From: a bacterium
GTDB taxonomy: Bacteria; Chloroflexota; Anaerolineae; Caldilineales; Caldilineaceae
Reading direction: 5' to 3'
NCBI GenBank assembly: GCA_016124945.1
Contig: WGMT01000014.1
Coordinates: 1-64,000, forward strand
Length of the DNA stretch: 64,000 nucleotides
Under the pieces are notes generated by a model. It made no database searches and was not told the DNA's origin. It saw only the letters and a program-made list of their open reading frames with translations. Of this stretch, positions 53,691 through 62,125 are shown one piece after another. The position numbers were made by a program, and so were the translations under genes. Within the stretch, counting starts at the first letter, position 1; every line of letters begins with the position of its first letter.

Positions 53691-55757
53691 GAGCAAATGA
53701 CCAGCGGCGTCGATGAGCGCGCTGTCTTCGGGGGTGAGGACGGCGGTGGATTCTTGATCTTCGATGATGGCTGGGCCGAGGATCGTCATCCCCGCGGCCA
53801 GGCGATAGCGATCATAGACCGGCGTCTCCACGAAGCCGGCGCAGGCGGGGAAGTAAGCCGGCCGCGTCCGCTTTTGCGCGGAGGACGGGTCAGTGTCCGC
53901 CGCGGTAGGCAGGTTGGGGAAGATGTAGGATGGTGGGCTGCTCTGCGCCGACAGATGCCAATGGACACATTCCAGCGGCATGGCGCGGTTGGTGCGGGCG
54001 AAAAGCTGTTCGTAGCGCCGGTGGAAGCGGTCGGTGAGCGCAGACGCATGGGTCATGTCGCCGCCGTCGAGCGGCACGCGGATCGTGTGGATCTGGCCGA
54101 CCATGCGCATGTCCACGGCGCGGGCCAGGGAGATGTCGCTTTCGGCGATGTCAGCATCGGCGAGGACGGCGCGCGATTCGCCTTCCATCTCGGCGAAAAG
54201 GAAGGCGATTTTTTCGGCCTGAAGCGCGTCGAGGCGGACGGCGGCGGTGCGTTCCAGGGCGAAGGCGTAGGGCGCGGCCAGGCAGCCCACGCTGGAAAGC
54301 GTCCCCGCGCCGTTGGGCAATACGAAACGGTGGGCGGCCAGCAACTTCGCCACAGCGGAGACATGCGCCGGCCCTGCCCCGCCTGAGGCGACGAGGGTGA
54401 AGCGCCGTGGATCGTGTCCGCGCTCGATGATGTGCATGCGCGCCGCCGCCGCCATGTTCTCGTTGACCACCTGATGGATGCCCCAGGCGCAGGCCAACAT
54501 GTCCATGCCCAGCGAATCGGCCAGGGGCGTGATGGCTTGTTCGGCGCGGGCGCGATCCAGTTTCATACGCCCACCGAGGAAGAAATCGGCGTCGAGGTAG
54601 CCAAGCAGCAGGTTGGCATCGGTGACGGTTGGCTGCTCACCGCCGAGGGCGTAGCAGGCCGGTCCTGGATCGGCGGCGGCGCTGTATGGGCCAACCTGGA
54701 GCAGGCCGAGATCGTTGCGCCAGGCGATGCTGCCACCGCCCGCGCCGATTTCGATCAGGTCTACACTGGGTACGGCAATGGGCAGGCCGCTACCCCGTTT
54801 GAAGCGATTGACGCGGCCCGCCTCGAAATTTCCACTCAGGTAGAGCGATCCCCCTTCAATGAGACAGGCTTTGGCTGTGGTGCCGCCCATGTCGAAGCCG
54901 ACAAGATCGGGTAGATCAAGGACGCGGCCCACTTCACGCGCAGCCAGGGCGCCGGCGGACGGTCCTGATTCCAATAGACGGATGGGGAAGCGCCGCGCCG
55001 TCTCGACGGAACCGGCCCCGCCATTGGAAAGCATGACGGCGAAACGTCCACGAAAATTGAGCGCGGCCAGCGCAGTTTGCAGTCGGTCCAAGTAGCGGCT
55101 GAGCAGGGGACGCACGTAGGCGTCGGCTGCGGTGGTGGAGGTGCGATCCCATTCGCCGGCCACGGGCGCGACCTGGGAGGATAACGAGATCGGCAGCGCA
55201 GGGAAGTGCTGGGCAATGGCCTGTGCCGCCGCCCGTTCGTTGGCCGGGTTGGCGTAGGCGTGCAAAAAGACAACGGCCAGCGCTTCAATGCCCTGGCCGA
55301 TCAGATCCTCGGTGGCGGCGACGACGGCGGACAGATCCACCGCCGTGAGGATCTCGCCATCGGCCAGCGTGCGTTCGGGAATCTCGCGGCGCAGGCTGTC
55401 GCGGATCAGCGGATCGGGGTAGGTGATGAAGAGATCATAGGCGTCGTAGCGCTGTTCCTTGCCCAGATCGAGGACATGTCGAAAACCGGCAGTGGTGAGC
55501 AGACCGGTGCGCGCCCCGCGGCGGTCGATGATGGCGTTGGTGACGAGCGTGGTGCTGTGGACGATCTCATCGATCTGCGCAACGGAGATCTTCAGATCCG
55601 AAAGCAAGGCATTCAGCCCCTCAATCACGCCGTCTGCCGGGTCGGGATAGCTGGTGAGGTGTTTGTAGCGATGAATCTCACCGGATCTGACCTCTGTCAA
55701 CACAAAATCGGTGAAGGTGCCGCCAATGTCCAATCCCAATCGATAGCGTGTGGTCAC
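53673..55757 (-). CDS. Hydantoinase/oxoprolinase family ATP-binding subunit (HyuA)
   Basis: 694 residues. LGLDIGGTFTDFVLTEV at the N-terminus, VHSTTLVTNAIIDRRGARTG near residue 67, FDMGGTTAKACLIEGG near 290 and IGAGGGSIAWRND near 335. Same fold and role as the HyuA at 46.9 kb but a clearly different lineage. The C-terminal residues CDW and the TGA stop are read from a heptamer array. First gene of a HyuA-HyuB pair divergent from a GntR regulator gene, which is the likely controller. Confidence 0.93.
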   Translation of the reverse strand: MTTRYRLGLDIGGTFTDFVLTEVRSGEIHRYKHLTSYPDPADGVIEGLNALLSDLKISVAQIDEIVHSTTLVTNAIIDRRGARTGLLTTAGFRHVLDLGKEQRYDAYDLFITYPDPLIRDSLRREIPERTLADGEILTAVDLSAVVAATEDLIGQGIEALAVVFLHAYANPANERAAAQAIAQHFPALPISLSSQVAPVAGEWDRTSTTAADAYVRPLLSRYLDRLQTALAALNFRGRFAVMLSNGGAGSVETARRFPIRLLESGPSAGALAAREVGRVLDLPDLVGFDMGGTTAKACLIEGGSLYLSGNFEAGRVNRFKRGSGLPIAVPSVDLIEIGAGGGSIAWRNDLGLLQVGPYSAAADPGPACYALGGEQPTVTDANLLLGYLDADFFLGGRMKLDRARAEQAITPLADSLGMDMLACAWGIHQVVNENMAAAARMHIIERGHDPRRFTLVASGGAGPAHVSAVAKLLAAHRFVLPNGAGTLSSVGCLAAPYAFALERTAAVRLDALQAEKIAFLFAEMEGESRAVLADADIAESDISLARAVDMRMVGQIHTIRVPLDGGDMTHASALTDRFHRRYEQLFARTNRAMPLECVHWHLSAQSSPPSYIFPNLPTAADTDPSSAQKRTRPAYFPACAGFVETPVYDRYRLAAGMTILGPAIIEDQESTAVLTPEDSALIDAAGHLLVSCDW

Positions 55758-55912
55758 GCCTGCATCTCCTGTTGTTTGTTGGTCAATCTGCTGTGTCTAC
55801 CTTCCGTCCTGTGGCTACCGACATCTGCCAAAAGCTACACAGGCAGAGGGATTATACACGTCTCTGGCACTTTCGTCCCCAGCGTGAAATGCACCCGAGC
55901 GAAAACTGCCTT

Positions 55913-55945
55913 TTGACGAACAATGATGTATATTATAATAATATA
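55913..55945 (+). promoter_or_regulatory. Promoter and 17-bp palindrome upstream of the GntR gene
   Basis: TTGACG (55913-55918) and TATAAT (55934-55939) make a promoter with a 15-nt spacer. TATATTATAATAATATA (55929-55945) is a perfect palindrome over the -10 box. In the intergenic space between HyuA (minus) and GntR (plus), it fits an autoregulatory operator for the GntR protein. The block is unusually A/T-rich for this genome. Confidence 0.6.
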
Positions 55946-55975
55946 AAATATCTTATTTGAAATATAGGAAGTCCA

Positions 55976-56764
55976 ATGGCCCATTCCAACTTGTCTATGA
56001 ACGAAGTTGTGCATGAAGGCGTACATACCTTACCCACAGCTCAACTTGACCGCAACAGCTTCGTGCCGCTCTACCATCAGCTCTACGAACTCTTGCGCGC
56101 TCAACTTGAATCCGGCGTCTACCAGCCAGGGGACAAACTCCCCACCGAAGCTGAATTCTGTGAATTGTACGGCATCAGCCAGATCACCATTCGTCAGTCG
56201 CTCAACATGCTCGTAGACGCGGGCCTGATCGACCGACGCAAGGGCAAAGGCACCTTTGTCACCAAACCGGCCATCACCAGCGTGCTGCGTCCGGTTTTTA
56301 GCATCGCAGAGGATATGCGACAGCGTGGTCTCACCCATCGCGCCGAACTGCTCGACAGCGGCACAGCGCCTGTCTCACAGCATACAGCGCGGGCGCTCAA
56401 CGTCGCCGTCGGTGACGAAGTCGTCTACGTGTCGCTGCTCCACTACGCCGACGGTGAACCACTCTGCGTCGAGCGGGCAAGCATCCTGCACAGCGCCTGC
56501 CCCAATCTCCTGCAACATGACGTGGTCAACGAGCCGCTGATGGAGACGTTGCGTCGCGAGTACGACGTCGTCCTCACCCGTGCTGGGCAGACTGTATGGG
56601 CGCAGCAGGCCGGCGAAGAGTACGCCCTCCTGCTACAGACAGCGCCCGAGGATCCACTGCTGGTGGTGGAACGTATCGTCTATTCGCAGCACAACCAGCC
56701 CGTAGAATTTTCCCGCATCTTCTACCGTGGAGATCGTTATGCCCTACAGTTTGAACTTGGATAG
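55976..56764 (+). CDS. GntR-family transcriptional regulator, HutC/UTRA type
   Basis: 262 residues. Winged helix at about 20-90 (YQPGDKLPTEAEFCELYGIS, ITIRQSLNMLVDAGLIDRRK, GKGTFVT) and a UTRA ligand-binding domain (about 110-255) with the usual end VEFSRIFYRGDRYALQFEL. Such proteins bind a palindromic operator and release it on binding a catabolite. Divergent from the HyuA-HyuB pair and upstream of the collapsed sugar cluster, either of which it could control. AGGAAG stands 5-6 nt before the ATG. Confidence 0.92.
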   Translation: MAHSNLSMNEVVHEGVHTLPTAQLDRNSFVPLYHQLYELLRAQLESGVYQPGDKLPTEAEFCELYGISQITIRQSLNMLVDAGLIDRRKGKGTFVTKPAITSVLRPVFSIAEDMRQRGLTHRAELLDSGTAPVSQHTARALNVAVGDEVVYVSLLHYADGEPLCVERASILHSACPNLLQHDVVNEPLMETLRREYDVVLTRAGQTVWAQQAGEEYALLLQTAPEDPLLVVERIVYSQHNQPVEFSRIFYRGDRYALQFELG

Positions 56765-56843
56765 ATGATTGGTGACTGGTAATTGGGATAGATTCGCTCA
56801 AGCACAATTCTGCCCCAATTACCAGTCACCAATCATCTATCCC
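56762..56843. repeat. Heptamer island after the GntR gene
   Basis: ATGATTGGTGACTGGTAATT (about 56764) and CCAATTACCAGTCACCAATC (about 56814) are matching inverted arms around about 30 bp, making a near-perfect hairpin that can also serve as terminator. Confidence 0.8.
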
Positions 56844-57251
56844 CAATCACAACAACCCAGTTTTCTCGACGAAAATCGACCATCCCCCTGGTCGCTCTTC
56901 TCAGGTGAGGCACACGCCTTGCCTGTAGGTTCCACGCGTTTTACCACGACCTGAATCGATACCGCCATGAGCTTGTCTTGCTGCTCCCTGTTCGCAAGAC
57001 CTGGGCTTTGCCTTGCCTTGAATCGGCCAAAGGAGGATTTATGTAACGCTCCATTCGCCAGGATTTGCGCCGCACGATTTCTTTGCACCTAAGTTCACTG
57101 CCTATGAAACTGTGGCTCAACCCCCAGGCATCCCAATGTTGCATCACGCTCTCGACCGGTACGCGCACCACGCACTATTGTTTTCGGTAGCGTCCTCGTG
57201 TCCCAGATCCGAGACCTTTTCAACCCTATCCCATGCCCGAGGAGACAAACC
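56844..57251. other. Intergenic, probably decayed sequence
   Basis: 408 bp without a supported gene. GC content and codon-like stretches suggest former coding or leader sequence, but no family is recognisable in any frame. It should contain the promoter of the collapsed transport gene. Confidence 0.45.
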
Positions 57252-58347
57252 ATGAAGAGAACACTGCTTGCTTTGTGGATGATAACAATGCTGTTTGTGC
57301 TGGCCGCCTGTGCGCCCACTGCACCTGCCCCCGCCGAGAGCGGACAGGCCGAAGCCACTGCGCCTGCCGCCGAGGAAAGCGCACCCGCCGCGCCCTCTGA
57401 TTCGGCTTACGGCGAACTGCCGCCGCCGGCGAACTGCCGCCGGTGGAAGAACGCCTCCCCCGCACCGAGGACATCTACGTCGTCGACGTCGTCGAAGAGA
57501 TCGGCGAATACGGCGGCACCTGGCGCAACGTCTCCCAGTACTCCTGGGCCGGCGCCATCCGCCGATCATGTACGATCCACCTGTGCGCTGGGCGCCCGAC
57601 TACTCTGCCTACATTCCCGGCTCGTTGCGCTCGTGGGAATACAACGAAGACGGCATTCAACTCACGCTCAACTGGCGTCAGGGCATCAAATGGTCCGACG
57701 GTGAACCTTTCACCACGGCAGATCTTCAGTTCGCCTGGGAAGATCTGATGACCAATGAGGAATACAGCGCCCTCACCCCGCCCGGCTACCTGCGCAACGA
57801 CGACGGCAGCCCTGCCGACGTCACCTTCCCAGATGACTACACCATGGTCGTCCAATGGGACAAGCCGCAGTGGCTGGCCCACACCATCATGGCGCAGGGC
57901 TACTGGGAATGGGAACGCTTCATGTATCCCGAACACTACCTGAGCCAGTTCCACCCCACGTACAGCGCCGACGGCGGCTACGCCGTGTTGGAAGAGAACA
58001 GCGTCTGGTTCGAGAACCCCGACTTCCCCACCATCTTCGCCTGGCATCTCAGTGAATTCACGCCCAGCCAGACGTGGAAGTTCGAGCGCAACCCCTACTA
58101 CTGGAAGACGGACCCCAAAGGCAACCAACTGCCCTACATCGACTACCTGGAATTTGAACTGGTGGAAGACAGCGAAGTGCGCCTGCTCAACACGTCACAA
58201 GGACAGTACGACGCCACCTTCCGCGGCGTCGAGAACTTTACCGACATCCCCTTCCTGCTCGAAAGCGCCGAAGCGGGCGACTTCCGGGTGATCAACTACG
58301 CCCAGGGCAACGGCGCCGAACCCAACTGGATGGTGAACCAGAGCTAC
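57252..58347 (+). pseudogene. Truncated ABC solute-binding protein at the head of a four-gene fusion
   Basis: The lipoprotein signal MKRTLLALWMITMLFVLAAC starts at 57252. A near-tandem duplication (GGCGAACTGCCGCC at 57411 and again at 57428, offset 17) shifts the frame; the true frame then reads EERLPRTEDIYVVDVVEEIG, and shifts once more near 57560 to IMYDPPVRWAPDYSAYIPGS. From there the SBP_bac_5 body (LNWRQGIKWSDGEPFTTADL) is open for about 260 residues to WMVNQSY (58347), about half to two thirds of a normal protein, where it runs in frame into a permease fragment. Its first 100 residues are out of frame, so no full product is made from the native start. Confidence 0.85.
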
Positions 58348-58386
58348 CGCGGCAACGGCGAACCCGAAGAGGTCGTCGCCGAGATC

Positions 58387-58560
58387 CGCACGCTGCTGCT
58401 GGCCTTTGTGCGGTGGGGCGGCACGACGCGGCAGGTGCGCGGCCTCGTCCTTTCGCTGCGTGAGCGCGAATACGTGCTGGCGGCGCGCAGCTTCGGCGTA
58501 GGTGACCGCGCCATCCTGTTTCGTCACCTCATCCCGGGCACGCTGAGCCACGTCATCGTC
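58387..58560 (+). pseudogene. DppC-type permease fragment inside the fusion
   Basis: About 58 residues (LLLAFVRWGGTTRQVRGLVL, then EREYVLAARSFGVGDRAILF and RHLIPGTLSHVIV) equal the cytoplasmic EAA-loop region of a DppC-type permease. The N-terminal helices, the C-terminal helices and any DppB gene are missing. The fragment is joined in frame on both sides. Confidence 0.85.
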
Positions 58561-58839
58561 ACCGGCGACGAACCCACCACCGCCCTCGACGTCACCACGC
58601 AGGCGCAGATCAACGACCTGATGCGCGACTTGCAGGCGGAGTTCGGCATGTCGATTATCTACATCCCCCACGATCTGGGTGTCATCGCCGAAGTGGCCGA
58701 CCGCGTGGCCGTCATGTACCTGGGGCGCATCGTCGAACAGGCCGATGTGGAGACGATCTTCTACGCGCCCAAACACCCGTGCACCCGCGCCCTGCTCCAC
58801 TCCATCCCCAAAATCGGGGACGGGCGACAGGCGCGCCTC
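58561..58839 (+). pseudogene. ABC ATPase C-terminal half inside the fusion
   Basis: Begins at Walker B (GDEPTTALDVTTQAQINDLM), includes the H-loop (IIYIPHDLGVIAEVADRVAV, His kept) and the oligopeptide-type tail (HPCTRALLHSIPKIGDGRQA). Walker A and the LSGGQ signature are lost, so it cannot hydrolyse ATP. It passes in frame into the GH4 domain. Confidence 0.87.
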
Positions 58840-60159
58840 AACACCATCATCGGCGCGGCCAGCACCACCTTTGGCCCCAAAGTGCTGCGCGACATCCGCA
58901 ACCATCCCGGCATGGGTGGCAGCACCTTCCACTTTGTCGACATCAACGAAGAACGCCTTGCCGTCTACGACAAGCTGGCGCGGCGCTTCAACCACTTCAC
59001 CGACACACCGGTGACGATCCGCTCGTCTACCGACCGCAACGAATTACTGCCTGGCAGCGACTACGTCATCCTCTCGGTGGATACCGGCCACTACAGCACC
59101 TGGCGACAGGACTTTGAGACGCCGATCAAGCACGGCATCCGCCAGATCTACGGCGAACTGGGCGGGCCGGGGGGTATCTTCCACTCGTTACGCCAGATCC
59201 CGCTGCACCTGGACATCGCCGCCAACATCGCCCAGCACTGTCCTAACGCCAAGGTGCTGGCGGCGTCGAACCCGCTCAACCGCATCTGCCTGGCCATGCA
59301 ACGGCACAGCGGCGTGGGGCAGATTGTGGGGCTTTGTCACGGCGTGGAGATGGCGCTCTACCTCTACCTCAACAAGGTGTTGGGCATCGACGGCGATGAC
59401 ATGGAAGCCGTGGCCGCAGGCGTCAACCACTTTACCTGGATTTTGGACCTGCGCCGCAAGTCCACCGGTGAGGATCTCTACCCGCTCATGCGCCGCACCC
59501 TGGCCGCCATCCAAGAGGACAAACAGGGGTTGTCGCGCAAACTATTGGAGGTCTTCGGCTACTTCCCAGGCAGATCGGACAGCCACGTGGGCGAGTACAT
59601 CGCCTACGCCTACGAGTTCGGCCTGCACGGCCTCAACTTCGACGCCTACCTGGAGCAGGAACACAAGCGCTGGTCCTATCTCAAGTCGGTGGCCGAAAAC
59701 GAAGCGGGCTGGGATCAGTACGAGTCGCACCACGGCGATCAATCCGCCCTTTCCGAAGATCTGCGCCTGGACGAGTTCTTCGCGCCGCGCAGTTGGGCCG
59801 ACACCCTGGCGATCCCGTTGATCGACGCGCAGGTGAATCACAAGCGGCTGCACATGCCTGCGCTCAACCTGCTCAACCACGGCGCTATCGACAACCTGCC
59901 CGCCGACATCTTTGTGGAAACCCCCAGCGTCGTGGACGGTTCCGGCATCTACCCTGTGCGCATGGGGCCGCTGCGCCACCCGTTGGCCGCGCTGATCCGC
60001 CGCGATGTGGACCAAATGGAGCTGATCGTCGAGGCCGCCGTCACCGGCAACCGCAACCTCGTCCTCCAGGCCATGCTGCTGGACCCGGTGGTCGATCACA
60101 TCGGCAACGCCGAACGCGTCCTATCTGCCGCAGTTCGCGTGAAGATTAGGGATTGGTGA
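58840..60159 (+). CDS. Glycoside hydrolase family 4 domain, fused behind ABC fragments
   Basis: About 440 residues, near full length for GH4 (NAD- and Mn-dependent alpha- or 6-phospho-glycosidases). NTIIGAASTTFGPKVLRDI is the Rossmann start, AASNPLNR the NP motif, GLCHGVE carries the metal Cys and AAGVNHFTWILDLR the metal His. GH4 cleaves by an oxidation-elimination mechanism in the cytoplasm. It has no start codon of its own: the frame is open upstream through the ATPase, permease and binding-protein pieces. An internal start might give a shortened product. The last residues, IRDW, and the TGA come from a heptamer array. Whether it is still active is uncertain. Confidence 0.8.
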   Translation, partial: NTIIGAASTTFGPKVLRDIRNHPGMGGSTFHFVDINEERLAVYDKLARRFNHFTDTPVTIRSSTDRNELLPGSDYVILSVDTGHYSTWRQDFETPIKHGIRQIYGELGGPGGIFHSLRQIPLHLDIAANIAQHCPNAKVLAASNPLNRICLAMQRHSGVGQIVGLCHGVEMALYLYLNKVLGIDGDDMEAVAAGVNHFTWILDLRRKSTGEDLYPLMRRTLAAIQEDKQGLSRKLLEVFGYFPGRSDSHVGEYIAYAYEFGLHGLNFDAYLEQEHKRWSYLKSVAENEAGWDQYESHHGDQSALSEDLRLDEFFAPRSWADTLAIPLIDAQVNHKRLHMPALNLLNHGAIDNLPADIFVETPSVVDGSGIYPVRMGPLRHPLAALIRRDVDQMELIVEAAVTGNRNLVLQAMLLDPVVDHIGNAERVLSAAVRVKIRDW

Positions 60160-60268
60160 TTTGTGATTGGGCTTGTCGATGGGCTAGCGAACGAGCGTTC
60201 GGTCGTCTTATCGACAACATAGATGCGTACTTTCACAAGCATATTTCGAGACCCAATCACCATCACCG
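60145..60268 (+). repeat. Heptamer-bounded repeat element, family A copy 3
   Basis: GATTAGGGATTGGTGATTTG on the left, CCCAATCACCATCACC on the right; the core begins GGGCTTGTCGATGGGCTAGC and ends CACAAGCATATTTCGAGACC. It supplies the stop of the GH4 fusion on its left and, on its right, the start codon and first residues of the next gene. Confidence 0.85.
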
Positions 60269-60939
60269 CGCCTGGATACAGCGCCGTCTATCACCGCGAA
60301 GGATGCGGTTTTGTCGGGCTGTGGGATCGCGACGGCAACGATTGGATCACCTATCGCCCTACCGGCGGCGAGTACGGACACTACCGCGGCATCCCCAACA
60401 TGGGCTACAACAGCTTCGGCCATCCTGGCTATGCCTTCGGCGCGCGAACCACGGTGTTGTCCGCGGGGCCGGCTGCTATCCCTCTGCTCTCTGAATCGGC
60501 GGATGGGGCGTGGCGCACCACCTGGGACTTCTTCCCCGATCGCATGGTGCAGGTGATCGAAACGGTGGGCGGCCTCTATTGGTGGCTTTACGAAGGCACG
60601 CCCGGCGGTCACTTTCGCCCCGATAGCCAGTACGCGTTGCTGTCGGACGGGACGATCCTGCCCTGTGCTCAGCGCTATGCCGCGCCGGCCAAAACAGCGC
60701 GCCATGTCTGCTTTGTGGACCCGTCCACGCGCCGCTGCTTGCGCCTGTCGGCGTTGACCCCTGAACCCACCGTGGACATTTATTGGCCCATGGGCGGCGA
60801 AGGCGGCATGACAGTTTGGGGCTTTGGCCGCCACGATCACCAGGGACCACACGCCCACTTACAGCAGACGCCTGCCATCTTTAGCGTCGCCTTTGTCGAA
60901 GAGATCGATGCCGTCAACGTCGGCGCAGCGAAGGAGTGA
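60223..60939 (+). CDS. Hypothetical protein of the sugar cluster
   Basis: 238 residues. TAPGYSAVYHREGCGFVGLW, DGNDWITYRP near residue 40, PNMGYNSFGHPGYAF near 60 and GGLYWWLYEGTPGGHF near 118 give a beta- and aromatic-rich protein of the kind that often accompanies sugar oxidoreductases in glycan clusters. I cannot name its family. Its first 14 or so codons lie in the right end of repeat element copy 3, so the native start may have been replaced. Stop is 4 bp before the Gfo/Idh gene ATG, which has AAGGAG overlapping this gene's end, so the two are coupled. Confidence 0.65.
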   Translation: MRTFTSIFRDPITITAPGYSAVYHREGCGFVGLWDRDGNDWITYRPTGGEYGHYRGIPNMGYNSFGHPGYAFGARTTVLSAGPAAIPLLSESADGAWRTTWDFFPDRMVQVIETVGGLYWWLYEGTPGGHFRPDSQYALLSDGTILPCAQRYAAPAKTARHVCFVDPSTRRCLRLSALTPEPTVDIYWPMGGEGGMTVWGFGRHDHQGPHAHLQQTPAIFSVAFVEEIDAVNVGAAKE

Positions 60940-60943
60940 GATC

Positions 60944-62125
60944 ATGCTTTTGTCTTCGTCGCCCTTCCCCTCTTCTCCCTGGTATACTGTCGATCAGGCG
61001 GCGCGGCGCGTCAGCAATGGACGGCTCACCTATCAATACGGCGGCGGTTACCTGCACAACGGAGACGGCATCTCCATCACCCGCTTCGAGGACGCGCACA
61101 CCGGCGAGAACTACGCCTACGGCTTCGACGGCCAGTACAACTACCTCATGCGCATGCAGACGGCGGAGATCACAGCCGTCTGTGATCTCGTCCGCGCGCG
61201 CACGGAGGCGTGTATGCGTCTCTTCGGGGCCAAGTCTGCCTACACCGACTATTGCGAAATGTTGGAAAAGGCCGAGCTCGACGCCGTTTTCATCCTCACC
61301 GCGCCGGGGACACATGTGCCCTTCACGCTCAAGGCGTTGGCGATGGGCAAGCATGTCCTTTTGCAGAAACCCATGGCCACCAACATGGACGACGCCCGCA
61401 CCATTGCTGCCGCCGTGCGTGTCGCCGGGGTGAAGTGCATCATCGAACCCAGCTCCAATTCGCCCCTCGACCCCGACGTGGCCCAACTGCGCCAACTGGT
61501 ACGCGCCGGCGTTCTGGGGGACATCCTTTGGTTCTCGCTGGGTGTGACTGGCCCCACCACCTACGGTCCGGCGCTGGGCATGAACCCCTACGGTCAGGCC
61601 GCCTTCTACGCCGAGGACAGCGGCGGCTTCCTCTTTGATCTGCCCTACGCGCCCGCCAACATCGTCTCGGTGTTGGGCGGGTGCCAGAGCGTGATGGCCT
61701 ACGCCTCGATCTCTGTGGGCGAACACCACATTGTCCCCGAAGCTGAGTACGACAAATTCCTCGCCGCCGCCACCGACCCCGACGCCGCCAACTATTGGGA
61801 CGTGGTGGTCGATCTGCCGCGTACGCAGCGTGTACGCATGGAAGCCGTGGACAACGCCTACTCGCTCTACGAAATGGACGGCGGCGTGGTGGGCGCGTGT
61901 CATGTGGGGCGCATCTACCATCCTGTGCTCCCTGGATCAGGCGGCGGCAGTTTGCAGATCTTCGGCACTGAAGGTAACCTCATCTTCGGTGCGGGCTATA
62001 GCGCCTCCATCATCTCCACGCTTCCTCGACCTGTGGGGGGCGCTTGCAGTCGTCGGCGCTCTGTGTCAACATCGATCCCAGCAGCCTCTACGACTTTGGT
62101 GACATGGTCGAGCCGTCACCCTTGA
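60944..62125 (+). pseudogene. Chimeric Gfo/Idh/MocA oxidoreductase, both ends altered
   Basis: 393 residues. From EITAVCDLVRARTEACMRLF (about residue 75) to SLQIFGTEGNLIFGAGYSAS (about 350) it is a Gfo/Idh/MocA NAD-dependent sugar dehydrogenase, with QKP (normally EKP) near residue 138. The N-terminal 70 residues (TVDQAARRVSNGRLTYQYGG and on) are not the Rossmann GxGxxG loop expected, which is absent; they look like part of another protein joined in frame. After about 62025 the frame leaves the family and runs into unrelated residues rich in Ser and Arg. Without the glycine loop and C-terminal helices, activity is doubtful. Confidence 0.75.
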
